From Aquatica leii (Eukaryota > Arthropoda > Insecta > Coleoptera > Lampyridae), in the NCBI GenBank assembly GCA_035610365.1, contig CM069436.1, positions 89,901,912 to 89,965,911 of the forward strand: a stretch of DNA of 64,000 nucleotides, given 5' to 3'. Position 1 is the stretch's first letter, and every line of letters starts with the position of its first letter. Made by a program: the position numbers and the translations under genes. The notes beneath the pieces are model-generated. The model ran no database searches. It was not told the origin of the DNA and saw only the letters and a program-made list of their open reading frames with translations. Shown here piece by piece: positions 45,499 to 57,669 of this stretch.

Positions 45499-48400
45499 AG
45501 GCTTTAATAGTTTAGTCTTAAAATCAAACTATTTGGCATCCCTGACTTAGGAGGTTAATTAACCAATTTAGGCCAATTTTTTTGATTGTTTAATTAATTT
45601 CTTTACATCGTTTGTTAGCGCACGATATACTTTGTCTAGAAGCTGCAAGTGCTATTTTGTGCCAATGCACTATAGTTGTTATATTCTTCTTTTCACCTTT
45701 TGGTCGTTTCTGGAGGTGGTAATTTTTTTATTACGTTCTTCAGCTCTTCCAATTTTATTTTTTATGGTTTTTCTTCTTGCCTCTGACTTTTAGTGTTATG
45801 CTCGGATACATTATTTGCGTTAATTTGTGTTTGTTGTCATAATACTTTTTAAAAATATTCTATTTATTTCTTCATTATTTTTGTTTTATTTGTTAGTATT
45901 TCTTAATTTTTGTTTGTTATGTGTATTTCGTTTATTAATTTTTTTCTTCTAAAGGTTTTTAATAATTTATAGAATAATTTTTGATTTCAGTCCTGTCACT
46001 TTTCATGTTATTTAAAAAAATTATCTATGATTTTTCTTTGGCTGCTGGTACTAGTTATTTTACCATTGCTCTTTGGTTTTTGTAGATTTTATATTGCTGT
46101 GGGGTTTTGTTTGTTAGAGATTTTTTTTTTGATTTTTTTTTATTTTGTAACAAAACAGCAGAAATGGCCGTAATTGTTTTTAAAACTATATATATATACA
46201 TTTTTGTCAATTACACGTGAGTTCTAGATTCTCGGATGCTGCCTATCTCTTCCGTTTTAAAACATATAACTTTTCTTTGCCTGAAGACCATTTAAGTGTT
46301 ACGAAAAATAATATTAAAACTAACGTCTAAACCAAAAACTCTCTCTCTTTTACGACGTGTTCTTGGTAGAACGACTACTGTACCTTATTATTTTTCGCTT
46401 ACGCCAAATAACAACTATCTGCTATTGCACCTTGATATTCTTTGTTTAAATCGAATAACAAATACCCGCTACTATAACCTGGTATTCTCCCGTATCTTAA
46501 TTTTATCTGTCGTGTATAAAAATCTTCCTCTTTTCGTGTACGTCACGTATTTAATTAACAACTTGTTAATGCCAGATTGGTGTAAGATTTATTTAAAGTG
46601 GACTGTCTAGTCCACACCCGTTAATTTAAAAATTATATTTTTAATCCTGAACAGTTGAATTGGCGGATTTAATAATTGCTTAATCCGAGATGGTTTAAGA
46701 TTGTTTAATACGTTTGACACCGCTACGATCTGACTTGGTTTTGGACAGTGTTCTTTAGAATAAATATTTGAAGTTAATAATTCTTCTCTAAATTGTTTAG
46801 ATTAATTGAACTCAGTAGAAAATTGAATTTGCGATTTGAACTAATTTGCAACATCCCGTATATTGCCGCCACCGTAATTAAAAATTAATTTACTTGTAAA
46901 CATTATCGTTGTTAATAAACACCAGTAATTTTTAGTTGTTTCTATTTATTATTCCAGTTTATCCTATTAGTTTATATGTATGTTGTGTTCTCTATTTTAT
47001 TGGCGTCAAGCAGGTGTTTACTCTTGCTGATAATTTTTTATCGTTCTTATCTCTAAACATGCAATTTTTTTAAAGCCTTGAATACAGCTATTAGTTTAAA
47101 CAATCTTACTTTTATGTTGCTTTGGTATTGTTTATTTTGTTCTCTCCCTAAATCTAGTATCTCGGTACACGCTTTTCAATGTATTATTATTCTTGATATG
47201 ACTTTTATATCAAAGTATTTTTTGGCGTACAGAAATCAATTCATTATCTAAATATTACAGCGAATAATTGCTATATAAAACTTAAATAAAACTTTATGTA
47301 AAAGAAAACGTACACTACACATTTTTGGAATTAATATTTTTAATTGTTGTGTTTAAAAAAGCACTTTTTGCACTGCGTTTGATTTTAGTTAACAATAACA
47401 ATATTTCTATAGTTTTGCGCAACTGCATGCGTTTTAATAAAATAAAATTTGACTAACTTGTTACCTAAATTACTACCAACAGCGTTTATATACAAATTTC
47501 TCAGGATATTTAATACTGTTCATATTACATTAGAAAATAAGAAAAGTTTTAGTTTTATTACAAAAACTGTATCTTCAACTTTACGAGAGGAATGTCTACA
47601 AGTAAGTTAAATCATTACATCAGAATGGAAATAGTGGTTTCACACAAATCCTCAATTCAAAACCACAAGAAACCAAGTGGCAAAATGTATGAAAGTATAA
47701 AACGTTACTGTAAAACTCATTGTTCAAGATTACACTCGAAAAGGTTCTACGACAGAGTGTAAAAGATTTTATCGGGCACAACTGAAAAAAACTAAACATT
47801 TATTATGTACCATAGTTTGCGTTTCGTTTATTTATTACCAACTGTGTTACATTGCTAAAACGCGAGTTCTTGTTAGAAATTTTATACTTCAATGGTTACT
47901 GATAGATCAACACTTAAATTTAACACTACGTAACGTTTTAAAACACATGTGCGCACATAAACTTTTACATTATTCAATAGGTTACCTGACCTAAACTTTT
48001 ATACAAAAACGTGATTTTATAAAAAATAAAAAGTTTTTTTAAAGATATAATTAATTTACTGCGTTACCAGCAATTTTACACTAAAAATATTGTTTTAAAA
48101 TAATGTCAAATGTTTAGTAATTTAACTGAAAAAGTGTATCTACAATATGGTTTTAGCCATATCGACCGCTGCAATGTTAGCCTTTTTATAGCTTCGACAC
48201 CCGGAACCCTTGCTCATAAAGTCTCAAGCTTGTCCAATAGTGTGCGATTGAATATTCGTTTACGATTCAAAGTTGTACGTAAAGCTCTTATTATTTTATA
48301 AAAGAAGTGACCGTGCACCGATCGATAAAGTAACGCCTGCCAAATTGAATAATTTAGAAACTAAAACTATTATTTTTCTGGCGTAGGTACTCGAACGTTT

Positions 48401-48895
48401 ATGCATTATCATCTATTTTACATAAAACACAATATGAATATAAAATGCATGGTGTATAAACAACGATAGCTAAAAGGTTGATCGCTGAAGAAAATAGTAT
48501 TAAGTTTTAGGTTTGTATAAACTTTAAAAAATACAATAATGGATAGTTTAAAATTAAACTACAAATCTATCAAAAAATTGTATTTCTTTTTTCAGTGTTT
48601 ACAAAAACAATTTTTTAAGAAGTACAAGAAAACAAAAACTATAATTTTCACCTATAAATTGTATTTTAAAATAATTAAATTCATTTGTTAATGGTTACGA
48701 GTGTTACTGATATACTCAGTAAGGTGAGAATGTGACTTCAGTATCGGATTGAAAAGGGAGCAAAAGATGACAAATAATAATAAGGCGGATAAACAGGATT
48801 GACAATTTTATCCTTTTTTATAATAACCTTAAATTCTTGCTTTATGTAAAAGTAAGAAAAGTAATTTAAGAGTGCTATGTATAATTTTCGTAAAA
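45499..48895. other. AT-rich sequence between two family A solo LTRs
   Basis: A 104-codon frame at 46296-46610 has no recognisable domain and is probably chance. 45640-45800 on the minus strand gives short coding-like runs (EELKNVIKKLPPPETTK, HWHKIALAASRQ) that I cannot assign. Confidence 0.35.
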
Positions 48896-48899
48896 CATG

Positions 48900-50125
48900 T
48901 GTTACAAGCTTTAGATCTTACAAACCTTGCACGGCCAACTCACACAGTCGGAAATAGGGGAGGTTCAAACGAATTATAATTAAGGGCGCCAGATCAATTC
49001 TAATTAACACTTCTGCCTCGATCACGACAGACGGTCCAAACTTGTAACGAATTTTTAGGTTCGTAATCCTTGTTACTCTAGTGTTCGGGTAACCACAATT
49101 TAAAGAGAAAGGTATGCTACCACAAAAGAAAGATTAACAGGTATAAAAACTTTAATGTAGTAACGTAGATGATTAACAGGAGTATGTTTAATTTCTCAAT
49201 TCATAAATGCCAGAAATATCGGCAACACACAATACATAGGTTAAGTTGAAGCGAAATAGCAAAGAAAATTTCGTAATAAATATTGTTCGTACCCAGCATG
49301 CGATACACAAACAAAATAATTATTGAAACTACCTTAATGGTATTGTAACAGTAAACGTAATTACGGAAATTAACATTAGCCAAAGCTCCGTGAGTGACTT
49401 TTATGACAGCGAAGAAAAATAATCAAACAGACTTACCCAAAATCCAGTACCTACTTGAGCGAAGTAAACGTTTTCCCCGGTAGCAGTCTAGAATAGATAT
49501 TGAATAGCAAATCGTGTCACACAATCACTCACGAAGATAAGAAGCTACAAAATCGTTAATAATAATAAATTAAATGAGATATAAAAACGCGTTGTATCGA
49601 ATGCTGTTAGTTGTAATTACGAACAGGTGGGTGGTAACGCAATTGACTGGTGTATAAGAAATAACATCTCCAAAGTACATGCTTGTCGAGACTTCGTTTT
49701 CGTTGTGGATAACATGTCTTCCAAAAATCTTAAGTGTTCGGTAACGGTATTAATCAATAGGAATTATTCTTTATTGTTCTTTTATTGAATCGAACATGTG
49801 ATCGACGCGTGGCAAAACGGCTATTAAATTAATACAGAAATTAAAAAGGAATCCTAATAAATCGGATGCAAAATATCTTACCCTGTGCCGAATAGATTAC
49901 AATAAATTCGTAATTGACTTATAATTTCGTACTCATCACAGTGGATGCACTTAGAATCTCAAGAATTAGGTCAAATTTACGATACAGACGGTCTCACGTA
50001 GTTGACAGCTTGAAAATGAATCCGCAACCTGTCAGTACCCAAAAGGATCGGCAGAGGGGTCAAAACCAGAGTCTAATTTTAAGGTTTATACAGGGTATTA
50101 CGTTATGAAAATTTCGCACGTAACG
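48900..50125 (-). repeat. Family A solo LTR, minus orientation (fossil)
   Basis: 1,226 bp; on the minus strand it runs from (C/T)GTTACGTGC to GCTTGTAACA. It is flanked by the perfect duplication CATG (48896-48899, 50126-50129). It shares CCCTGTATA, CTGACAGGTTGCGGATTCAT, the GGGTAAGTCTG site and GATCTGGCGCCC with the other copies. Confidence 0.88.
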
Positions 50126-50182
50126 CATGCAGGTATAATAGCTAGAGTAGGGAAAGGCCTGTAACTGATACAAATGAGGTTA

Positions 50183-52804
50183 TGTTAAAAATTAATAGTT
50201 CAATTCGCGAGTATAAAAATTTCTCTTCAAATACGAAATTTGTCCGGAGAATTCTCCTACTCTTTCACCGAGACTGTCAAATTTTAGACAGCACTTTTAC
50301 TTCACTTCCTGCAAGACCTTCCACGAGTTCTGTACGTTTACGCCTGGGGCAACCTTCACCTTTAGATTGTTTTACGCGTATATGCAATTACATTTGTAAG
50401 GTTGAAACGATCGGATATTGGTACCCACCACATGTTTACCGTTATGACCAAAGATAACTAGCAGGTGACTTTATTGGAAAACTTCCATGACGTCACATTA
50501 TTGATAACGTTATTACCTTATACACCGTCAAGGGTTGGAAACCTGCAGGATTATCCCTCTTTTGAAGATTAACTACGATAAACACTGGGAAAATTTATGC
50601 TGTTAAGTCGAAGGGAAACGCTGCGCATTTGCGTTCTTAAATTATTGGATGCTAAGGAGACTTTTTATTTGTGTTAACATTATATGCTCGTTTAGATTGG
50701 GTTTAATATTAGTTTTAGGTAACTTAAGTACGGAGATTAGCCAATGTCCTACCGGATAAAACCTAACTGTAAGTATTACTATTTAACAATTTTTTCTTCG
50801 ATTTGTAGTTTGGTGGTCATGTCATTTATGACCGTACGTGCATGTTAAGTTAACACAATTAATAATATTTTTGTGCTTCGCGAACTCATAAGCGGTGCGT
50901 GTTAAGTCTCGAAGGCTTAAATTGTTTGTTTGTCTACAATTTTAAGATTTTGTAACGAGTTAAAAATACAAACGCCGAAGTATAGTCAACTTAACGTGCT
51001 GGAAATTTTTATAGCGACCTATTGGTGACCCTTTGATAGATTATCACTGCTATCACGAAGGAATTCTTCACTTTTTCCAAAAACACGTATTTGAAAGGTT
51101 GTTGCATTACCTGTGCGTAAGAATATTAGCGGCATAAAGTCAATTAGTTGGCTGGTATACGTATATTGGTACCTGGGCTAATAGACTCCTAAGGGGCATT
51201 AAGCAGCTATAATCTACAACTAAATAAAAGCATTAGTGGTAGTAACAAACCTTATGCTTACGGTTAGTGAACCGGATTTTAAACACAGGGGTAAGTGTGA
51301 ATCTGTACCACCAAGTGTCCACCTTCGGTATATTTATATGACAAAAAAAAAAACAATTAGGGAACCACTACCGGGTTCCAGCAGCAGTTCCGGACGTAAA
51401 CAAGTTGCCGGACTATCCCCTTATCTGCTCGTTCCACCTCGGCCACAGTCACCACCAGCTGCGATACCCTACAACCAAACAAGATAAGTTTAGATTAAGA
51501 TAAGTTCTATTTGATTTTTTTTGTTAGCTGTTAGTTGAATAATTAGTTTACTCCTTAAATATAATAATATTATACATTGGTTTCAGCTACCTGAGATAAC
51601 ACCGTGAGTTTCTTTTTTCATAAATTCATATCGCTGCAGATATTTGAAAGCAGACACCGGTTTTGTTCACGGGGGACAGCAGGGATAAAAAGGTACTGTA
51701 AGAATATAGAATAGTTGTGTACGCGGAATTGTACACAAATTGTACGAGTTTAAGGTTACGTACGATAGGAAGCAATTGCTCGCTGTCGGTTAGGGGAAAC
51801 GACCTTTCAGTTAGGGGCAGCTTTTGGGGGAGATCGTAGTGCTGATCTCGAATTCACTTAGGTGCCCTTACAGCCATTTTACCTCGAGACAACGCGAACA
51901 ACAATCCTCATAAATTCGTAAAACCGCGCAGCACAATACATAATAATAATTCATAACCTTAAGTAAAAGGGTTAACGCGAGCACGCGTGTATTTTATAAT
52001 GGGCGAAACCTCTACATACAATTATAATTCATACAAAGTATAGGATGATTCTTTCCTTTTTTTTTAAACTTTAGTTCATAATTTATTTATTATTCGTTGT
52101 ATAAATTAGTAAACGAGATTAAATACAGGGTGGAGTTTTATTAAAAACTGGAGAATCTGCTGACCTCGTTATTTTCTTTCTTTTTTTTTCTTACTGTGCC
52201 TAGTTCTAGTGTCGATAGGAGTTCTGGGTTGATCCTAGCCTTCTCCGTGGCCGGTTGTTTAACCCAGTGGCGCCTCCCGGAAATTTAACTAATTTTATAT
52301 TAATTAATCGAGAATCGGTACTCACCCCACTCCCGATGTTTGCTAGTCGTGGATAGAGGCCAGGAGACGACATTAGAGCTAGTTGGCGGTTTATATAGTT
52401 CAAAGTTAGTTACAATTTGCAAATATAAATTCAGACGTTATGTTTATGTAAAAGTTTATACCGACAGGGTCAGCTTGTTGTACGCTGTGTTGCTCACTAT
52501 TCGACGCAACTTATAATTCATTCGACCCACGTATAAATATTAGCAAAAACTTACCTTTATATACTTTCTTCATCTTCTGTGATAAAATAAATATATATAT
52601 TCTGTGTTATTACTTCTGTGGTGTTGTTTATTCTTTTTCAGCTACGGGTAGAGTTAGACGGTATCTCCCTAACTTAATCTTTCATTGTCTTGGCGCCTTT
52701 TTTTAGATTTACGTTATAATTTCGCATAACAAAGCCTGCGATCCCTTTCCGAACAAGCTGTGCTAGCCGTTGCTTTGTTTTATTACAAGAAGACCAGCGT
52801 AACA
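50183..52804 (+). repeat. Family B LTR, interrupted (fossil)
   Basis: The start (TGTTAAAAATTAATAGTTC, then GAGTATAAAAATTTC and ACGAAATTTGTCC) and the end (TTTTTCAGCTACGGGTAGAG, TTGGCGCC, ACCAGCGTAACA) match the 1,051-bp solo LTR at 59225-60275. The middle, about 51000-52490, is extra sequence of unknown origin. A further TGTGGCGCCAGTGTCC at about 52838 lies just outside. Flanking bases GTTA and ATTT do not match. Confidence 0.65.
51000..52490. other. Insertion of unknown type inside the family B LTR
   Basis: Absent from the sister LTR at 59225-60275. It holds AGTGGCGCCTCCCGG (about 52269) and, on the minus strand, GGGGTGAGTACC (about 52325), so it may itself be a piece of another LTR. A Pro/Ser-rich frame at 51236-51487 (SSSSSGRKQVAGLSPYLL) is not assignable. 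Confidence 0.35.
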
Positions 52805-53019
52805 ATTTATTCTTGACCTGATTTTCTCGTAACAAGGTGTGGCGCCAGTGTCCGTCCCAGTCTTTTCGTTATTGCCTGTCATGCGTCCACTTGTAAATTG
52901 TAATTTTAATTGTACAGTTTTAGTCTTACCCTCACATAGTTTTAAATCAAATATATGTTTTTGTAGTATAGTGTTTGCGTCTGCAACTTTTAAATAAATC
53001 TAAATTTTGAGGCAAGTAA

Positions 53020-53353
53020 CCATAAGATTAAATGTAATTGAATGTTTAAGGTATCGGTATACCTTTAAAATGACATTTGTTGCATGGAAAATTATAACTT
53101 TCTACCAAGCCAGATATACAATGATGACGAAACTGGCAGTACACCCGTGCACAGACCTCCAAAAATACTTGCTGAACAACTTGGTAGTATGATATCTGCG
53201 ATACGCGGTTTTAACGTAATAATTTCTGCCAATAACGCTGTAGGAAATCTCATGCTCCCAATGTTAATATTTTTCCGTGTGCATTTTAAATCCAAAAAAA
53301 TGCTTAATGGAGCACTAGAGGAAATGTATGGATATGATGGCATTCTTTTTTAA
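53020..53353 (+). pseudogene. pogo/jerky-like transposase fragment, plus strand
   Basis: An 89-codon frame from 53084 reads YNFLPSQIYNDDETGSTPVH and RPPKILAEQLGSMISAIRGF, then VIISANNAVGNLMLPMLIFF and RVHF. This is the region of the first catalytic Asp (IYN-DET) up to the PRxHF block of jerky/pogo-type DDE transposases. It stops before the second Asp. It converges on, and differs in sequence from, the minus-strand copy. Confidence 0.78.
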
Positions 53354-53505
53354 TTATTACGTCTTAGTATTTAAAATAAGTTACATTTAACTCAAATTAA
53401 GATAATGGGAGATGGTTATCATGGTTAATATATATATATACCCATTTAAAATTGAAAAAAGCAAAAGTTTTAAAACTTTATTATTTTTTTTTATTTTGCA
53501 AATGG

Positions 53506-53542
53506 GGTGCCATCATATAAAGTCATTTTATATGATGGCACC
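53506..53542. repeat. Perfect 16-bp hairpin between converging transposons
   Basis: GGTGCCATCATATAAA faces TTTATATGATGGCACC with a 5-base loop. It sits between the ends of the two facing pogo-like fragments (53353 and 53673). Confidence 0.9.
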
Positions 53543-53672
53543 TAGTAAAACTACTTAACCAAAACAAGCTTAATTAGTTTCGCGCACCTCGCAAATATAG
53601 TTTTTGGTATGTCGATCCTTGTCTGCGCATGCAGCATGGGCCCACAGTCCACATATGTACCTGGCATTTTAA

Positions 53673-55070
53673 CTAACACTCTTTAGATTTTGACCATGAA
53701 AATAGTTCATTACAATATAAACAAGGGACGTCTTCATCATCATCTTCCAGATAAGGAAGCAGTGCTAGTTCTTCAACGTGTTCTTCAACAAAAACTTGTT
53801 TCTTAACTGTTCTTGCCAAATTTTTCTTTTCTTTTTGTTGCTTTTCACTTTCCACAACCTTTTTTGCTTCAATGTCGGTTGTTAAATTTATTACACCCAT
53901 TTTTCCCTTTTTTCTAGGTTTTCGTGTTGATGATGACAATTCAGGCATTTTTGATAAAAGAGAGATTTGTGTAACCTTGCAAGCAGTGCTTGTAGCAGGG
54001 GTAGGGATTTGATTTATCTTGTTTACTGGTCCATTAACATTTTCCACGGAACTAGTAGATAGCAATTGAAGTTCTTCGATCACAATAATAGCATTATCAT
54101 CTTGTAAAGATTCTTTCTCAAGAGGTCGATTTGTTGTTTCGGAGGGATCGAACATCCAATCTTCAAATATGTCAGGGTTGTATGGGACAATACCAGTTAC
54201 TTGAAATGCTTTTATTGCTGTTGCTGGCATCGCTGATTTAAGGTATGCCTTGCCGAAAATTTGGGCTACTTGTAAATGGGTGACAACTCTTCCGGGATGT
54301 GATTTAAGCCAAAGACGAATCTTTTGATTATAGTATGTTTGAAAAGGTTCAAAAATACCAGTGTCTAACGGTTGACACCTGTGGGTGCAATGTGCAAGAA
54401 AACAAAATAATACTATTCCATGTTCTTTCGTTTTTTGCAAAACACTGAGATGTTTATGGCTGGCATGACTATCAAACAAAAGTAAAACTTTGTTTTCTGG
54501 ACTTGGTTTCCCAAATCTTATAAAGTGACATATCTCCGCTTTCTTAGCAAAAACAGATGGATCCAGCTGGACCATTATCCATAAGCTCCGGTTTTATATT
54601 TTTCCGAAAAAATATGAATGTTAGAGGTATAAATGCGTTCATTGCACATACAACGGTATAATGTTGCCCTCTTTCAGCACTTGTCAGTGCTCTCACTTGT
54701 TTACGGCATTTTGTTCCATATATTAGCCAGGATTGGTTTGCACTGTAGAAAATCCATTCTCATCCATATTGTAGATCTTCTCTGGAGAAAAATTGTGTAG
54801 TGTTATAACTTCGTCTAGTTTTTTAAAATAAGTTGCGATGTTTACTTTATTGAAGGCCTGAGCCTTAGTGGCAGAAGTATTTTCTGGTGTTTGTAGGCTT
54901 ATTGTTGGGTTTCGTTTCAGAAAATTATGCAGCGATCTCCAACCAACTGTTTCAGTTGCCTTTATTGAACTTATGAGGGATACTATTTTGTTCTGCAATT
55001 TGTAACACCAATGACCGTACATCAGTGGTGGTTAATCCCAAAAACCTGGTTTCCATATCCATAATGCGAT
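53673..55070 (-). pseudogene. pogo/jerky-like DDE transposase, minus strand
   Basis: Two frames make up most of the protein. 55022-54723 carries the second DNA-binding (CENP-B-type) part, SLHNFLKRNPTISLQTPENT, and the first catalytic Asp in EKIYNMDENGFSTV (residue 87). After YGTKCRKQVRALTSAERGQH and IFFRKNIKP (54720-54600), the reading changes frame near 54580. 54575-53673 then has the second Asp in LLLFDSHASH (residue 35) and the third in HRCQPLDTGIFEPF (residue 71), followed by a long variable tail ending CLYCNELFSWSKSKEC, a truncated C-terminal zinc motif. The N-terminal HTH is not identified. The 5' flank to 55560 is shared with 23935-24415. One clear frameshift; otherwise well preserved, hence moderately young. 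Confidence 0.88.
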
Positions 55071-55084
55071 GAATTATTTCATTT

Positions 55085-55560
55085 TCTATTTCTTTAAAAG
55101 AAATTAGTAATAATAATAAAATTTGTTACAATTTATTTAAACTACTAAAAATATGTACACTTTTAAATTAACCGAATTAATTAAATCTAATAATATTTAA
55201 TAAAAACACTTACAGTATAATTTATATATAGTGCTATCACTGACACGAAGATAAGATAAAGTCACACACTTGTTTAACGCTTGTTTACGTTAAAGTTACG
55301 TACCAGATTATTCACCGTAGGTTTATCTCACACACGTTAACGACTTATTTATTTAGACTTGAATAATCTTCTTAACACTGCTGCCTTTGCATTACGGAAA
55401 TAACTGACCTACGATTCGTTTGTTCCGTATTTATACACATTTTGGAAATCCTTCTCGAGTGTTCCATATCTTTCGGTATACGTTCTACAAGATGGATAAC
55501 AACTTCGAGAAGGCTCTTGAATTTGAGAAAGCTTCAATATCAATTTTTTAACTTATCCAA
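55085..55560 (-). repeat. 5' region of the minus-strand pogo-like transposon
   Basis: Collinear with 23935-24415 in inverse orientation. On the minus strand it contains a TATA-like TGTATAAATAC (about 55440), a CTGTAAGTG donor (about 55215) and a TTTCTTTTAAAG acceptor (about 55105) just before the coding part, suggesting an intron in the 5' leader. Confidence 0.65.
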
Positions 55561-56838
55561 ATAAATAAATAACCTTTACGTTAATTAAAAAGTTTAATTT
55601 AATAAAAATTAAAATTAAAAGAGTTTTATATCTGTGCGATCTTTAGCAATTTCTCAAACATAAAGGATGATTATGATACGTTTTATTCATATCTTATCTT
55701 ACACTAGATGGTTAATGTATATTGTTGCGCGATATTTTTAACTATAGTTAATGTTACATTAATAATCCTTTTTTAATTGTCTTAAACTAATGAAATTACA
55801 GCAAAATATTATGACTAAATGTTAAATAAGTAAAGTTCAATTATACGTTATAACAAGCACTTTCAATTACTTCGTGAATATTGTACTACTCAATGCTAAC
55901 TTAATCCGATTACTTTTTAATCTGTAAAAAGAACAAAAAAACTAGAAAGCTCTTTTACCTTAGCAATAAAGACTAATGTTTTTTTTTTTAAATAATTATT
56001 ATAGCTTATAGAGCATACTCCAATTTTAGTTCATTTACCTGTAACTTGATACTTTTTGTACACCTGCTAGTTGGAACCTTTAAAAGTGTTGAGTGCTTTT
56101 TAATGAGCTTTCAGAATCGACGTTAATAATAATGAAGAGACTTACTTTGTATCTGTACACTGTTTCTTTCAAATTTTAATTTTAAAATTTTTATCCGTAT
56201 AAATTGTTTTCATAACATTTTTTGAAGTTATCGTATGTTTACGTCAGACTAAATAATATAAAAAAAATCGTAGTAGACGGACGGTTCGAAATATATCGTT
56301 TGTTTTAGTATAGTCGAGTGCAATTGCGTTTTATTAATTCGTTCATTAAAAATCTGTTTTCGTTTGATTTATTTGTAAATTTTTGTGGTTGTGTTAAAAG
56401 TTATATCATTGTCTTAAAAGACTCAAACATTTCTGATTATTTATCTTCAGCACTTAAAATTTAAAATAAAAAGACGTCACAAATAACGTTTCAAAAAAAT
56501 AATGTAATTCTAAACTTTATAAAAGATGTTAGTAACATGAGTGAAATGCGATGGTCGATTTTAAACTTCATAGAAAATCATTAAGCTCCAATATTCTAAT
56601 TTTTGTATAATGTCTTTAACTTAATTAATGTTAATTTATAGAGTACTTTGTTAGTATTTGAACTTTAAAAATCAAGCAGCTCGTAGTATTTGTCTTTAGT
56701 ATTTCCGTGCTAAATGATACTAGAAGCAAGTATATTAGTTTTTTTGAGAATTAACTATTCAGAATAATATTTTATTATTCTTAAAGTCTTCTCCAAAATT
56801 TTATGTATTTTTTTAATATTTTATTTTAAGAAATTAAG
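55561..56838. other. AT-rich intergenic sequence
   Basis: No gene or known repeat seen. Confidence 0.45.
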
Positions 56839-56871
56839 ACATGTTTTGCTAATAAGAATTAGCATCGTCAG
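56839..56871 (-). repeat. CTGACGATG-hairpin-AAAAC motif downstream of a PLE
   Basis: Minus strand: CTGACGAT, stem GCTAAT/ATTAGC around TCTT, then AAAACATGTC. It lies about 250 bp past the GIY-YIG coding end of the Penelope-like fragment, the position expected for its terminal motif. Confidence 0.55.
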
Positions 56872-57109
56872 TATAACTAAAAACTAAAGTTAAAACATTG
56901 GAATATAAATAAAGAATACTAACCAAATAAAATTGTTAACAAATTATAAATTAATATGTCAATTCAACGTATTTGACAATTTAATACAGTCTACTATACT
57001 AAAAAAAATAATTTAAATAAAAAAAAATAGAAAAATATCAAAAGAATAGAAAAATGAACAAAATAAAAGAAATAAAACTGTAATTTTAAACTGAGAAGAA
57101 TTGAGGGAT

Positions 57110-57660
57110 TTAAATTTAACATTTCATTTAGACAATTTATAGAAACATCCTTTATTACAAACATGTAAAATTTTGATATTTAAATCTGAAGAAAATGAAT
57201 GTCCAGAACATAAAATATGGTTGGCAAAAGCAGAGTTAGTGTTATACATATTTGTATTTAAATATCTATTTATTAAATATAAATGTTTATTTAGTATAGT
57301 TTTGCATTTTTCTACTTGTTAGACCAATATATGAAGAATTGCAAAAAGGGCAAGTAAGTTTATACACTCCAGATTTATATAAAATTGGTATTTGATCTTT
57401 ATTATTAACTAAAAATAATTTAAGTGTGTTATGTGTCGAAAATGAAATGTTGATATTATGTTTTTTAAAAGGTTTTGCAAAAATTGAAAACAGTGACCAA
57501 AGTATGGAAGAGATCTAAAAACCATTTCATTATTAGTAGGAAAATTGATCAAATTTTTAAATAAATGTTTTATACAAACTCTGAAAAACACTATTAATTA
57601 ATTGAATAGGATAACCATTATTTAAACCAATTTGATTTATAATTTTGTGTTTCTTAGCAA
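57110..57660 (-). pseudogene. Second Penelope-like element, GIY-YIG part
   Basis: Minus-strand blocks in family order: LPYFGHCFQF-like linker (about 57510), HNTLKLFLVN and KDQIPILYKSGVYKLTCPFC (about 57430-57335), then NSSYIGLTSRKMQNYTK and SAFANHILCSGHSF (about 57340-57190). GVYKL-C-C...YIG-T-R and the ANH---GH motif identify the Penelope GIY-YIG nuclease; the KDQ-containing linker differs from the 19.6 kb copy, so it is a separate lineage. Frame changes between blocks; RT not found. Confidence 0.78.
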
Positions 57661-57669
57661 AATTAAACG

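Noticed and set aside
46296-46610. 104-codon plus-strand frame
   Set aside because: Leu/Tyr/Asn-rich with no domain or splice context, lying in AT-rich DNA between solo LTRs; most likely chance.
51236-51487. 83-codon Pro/Ser-rich frame
   Set aside because: Lies in an unassigned insertion within an LTR; no homology seen, starts and stops look accidental.
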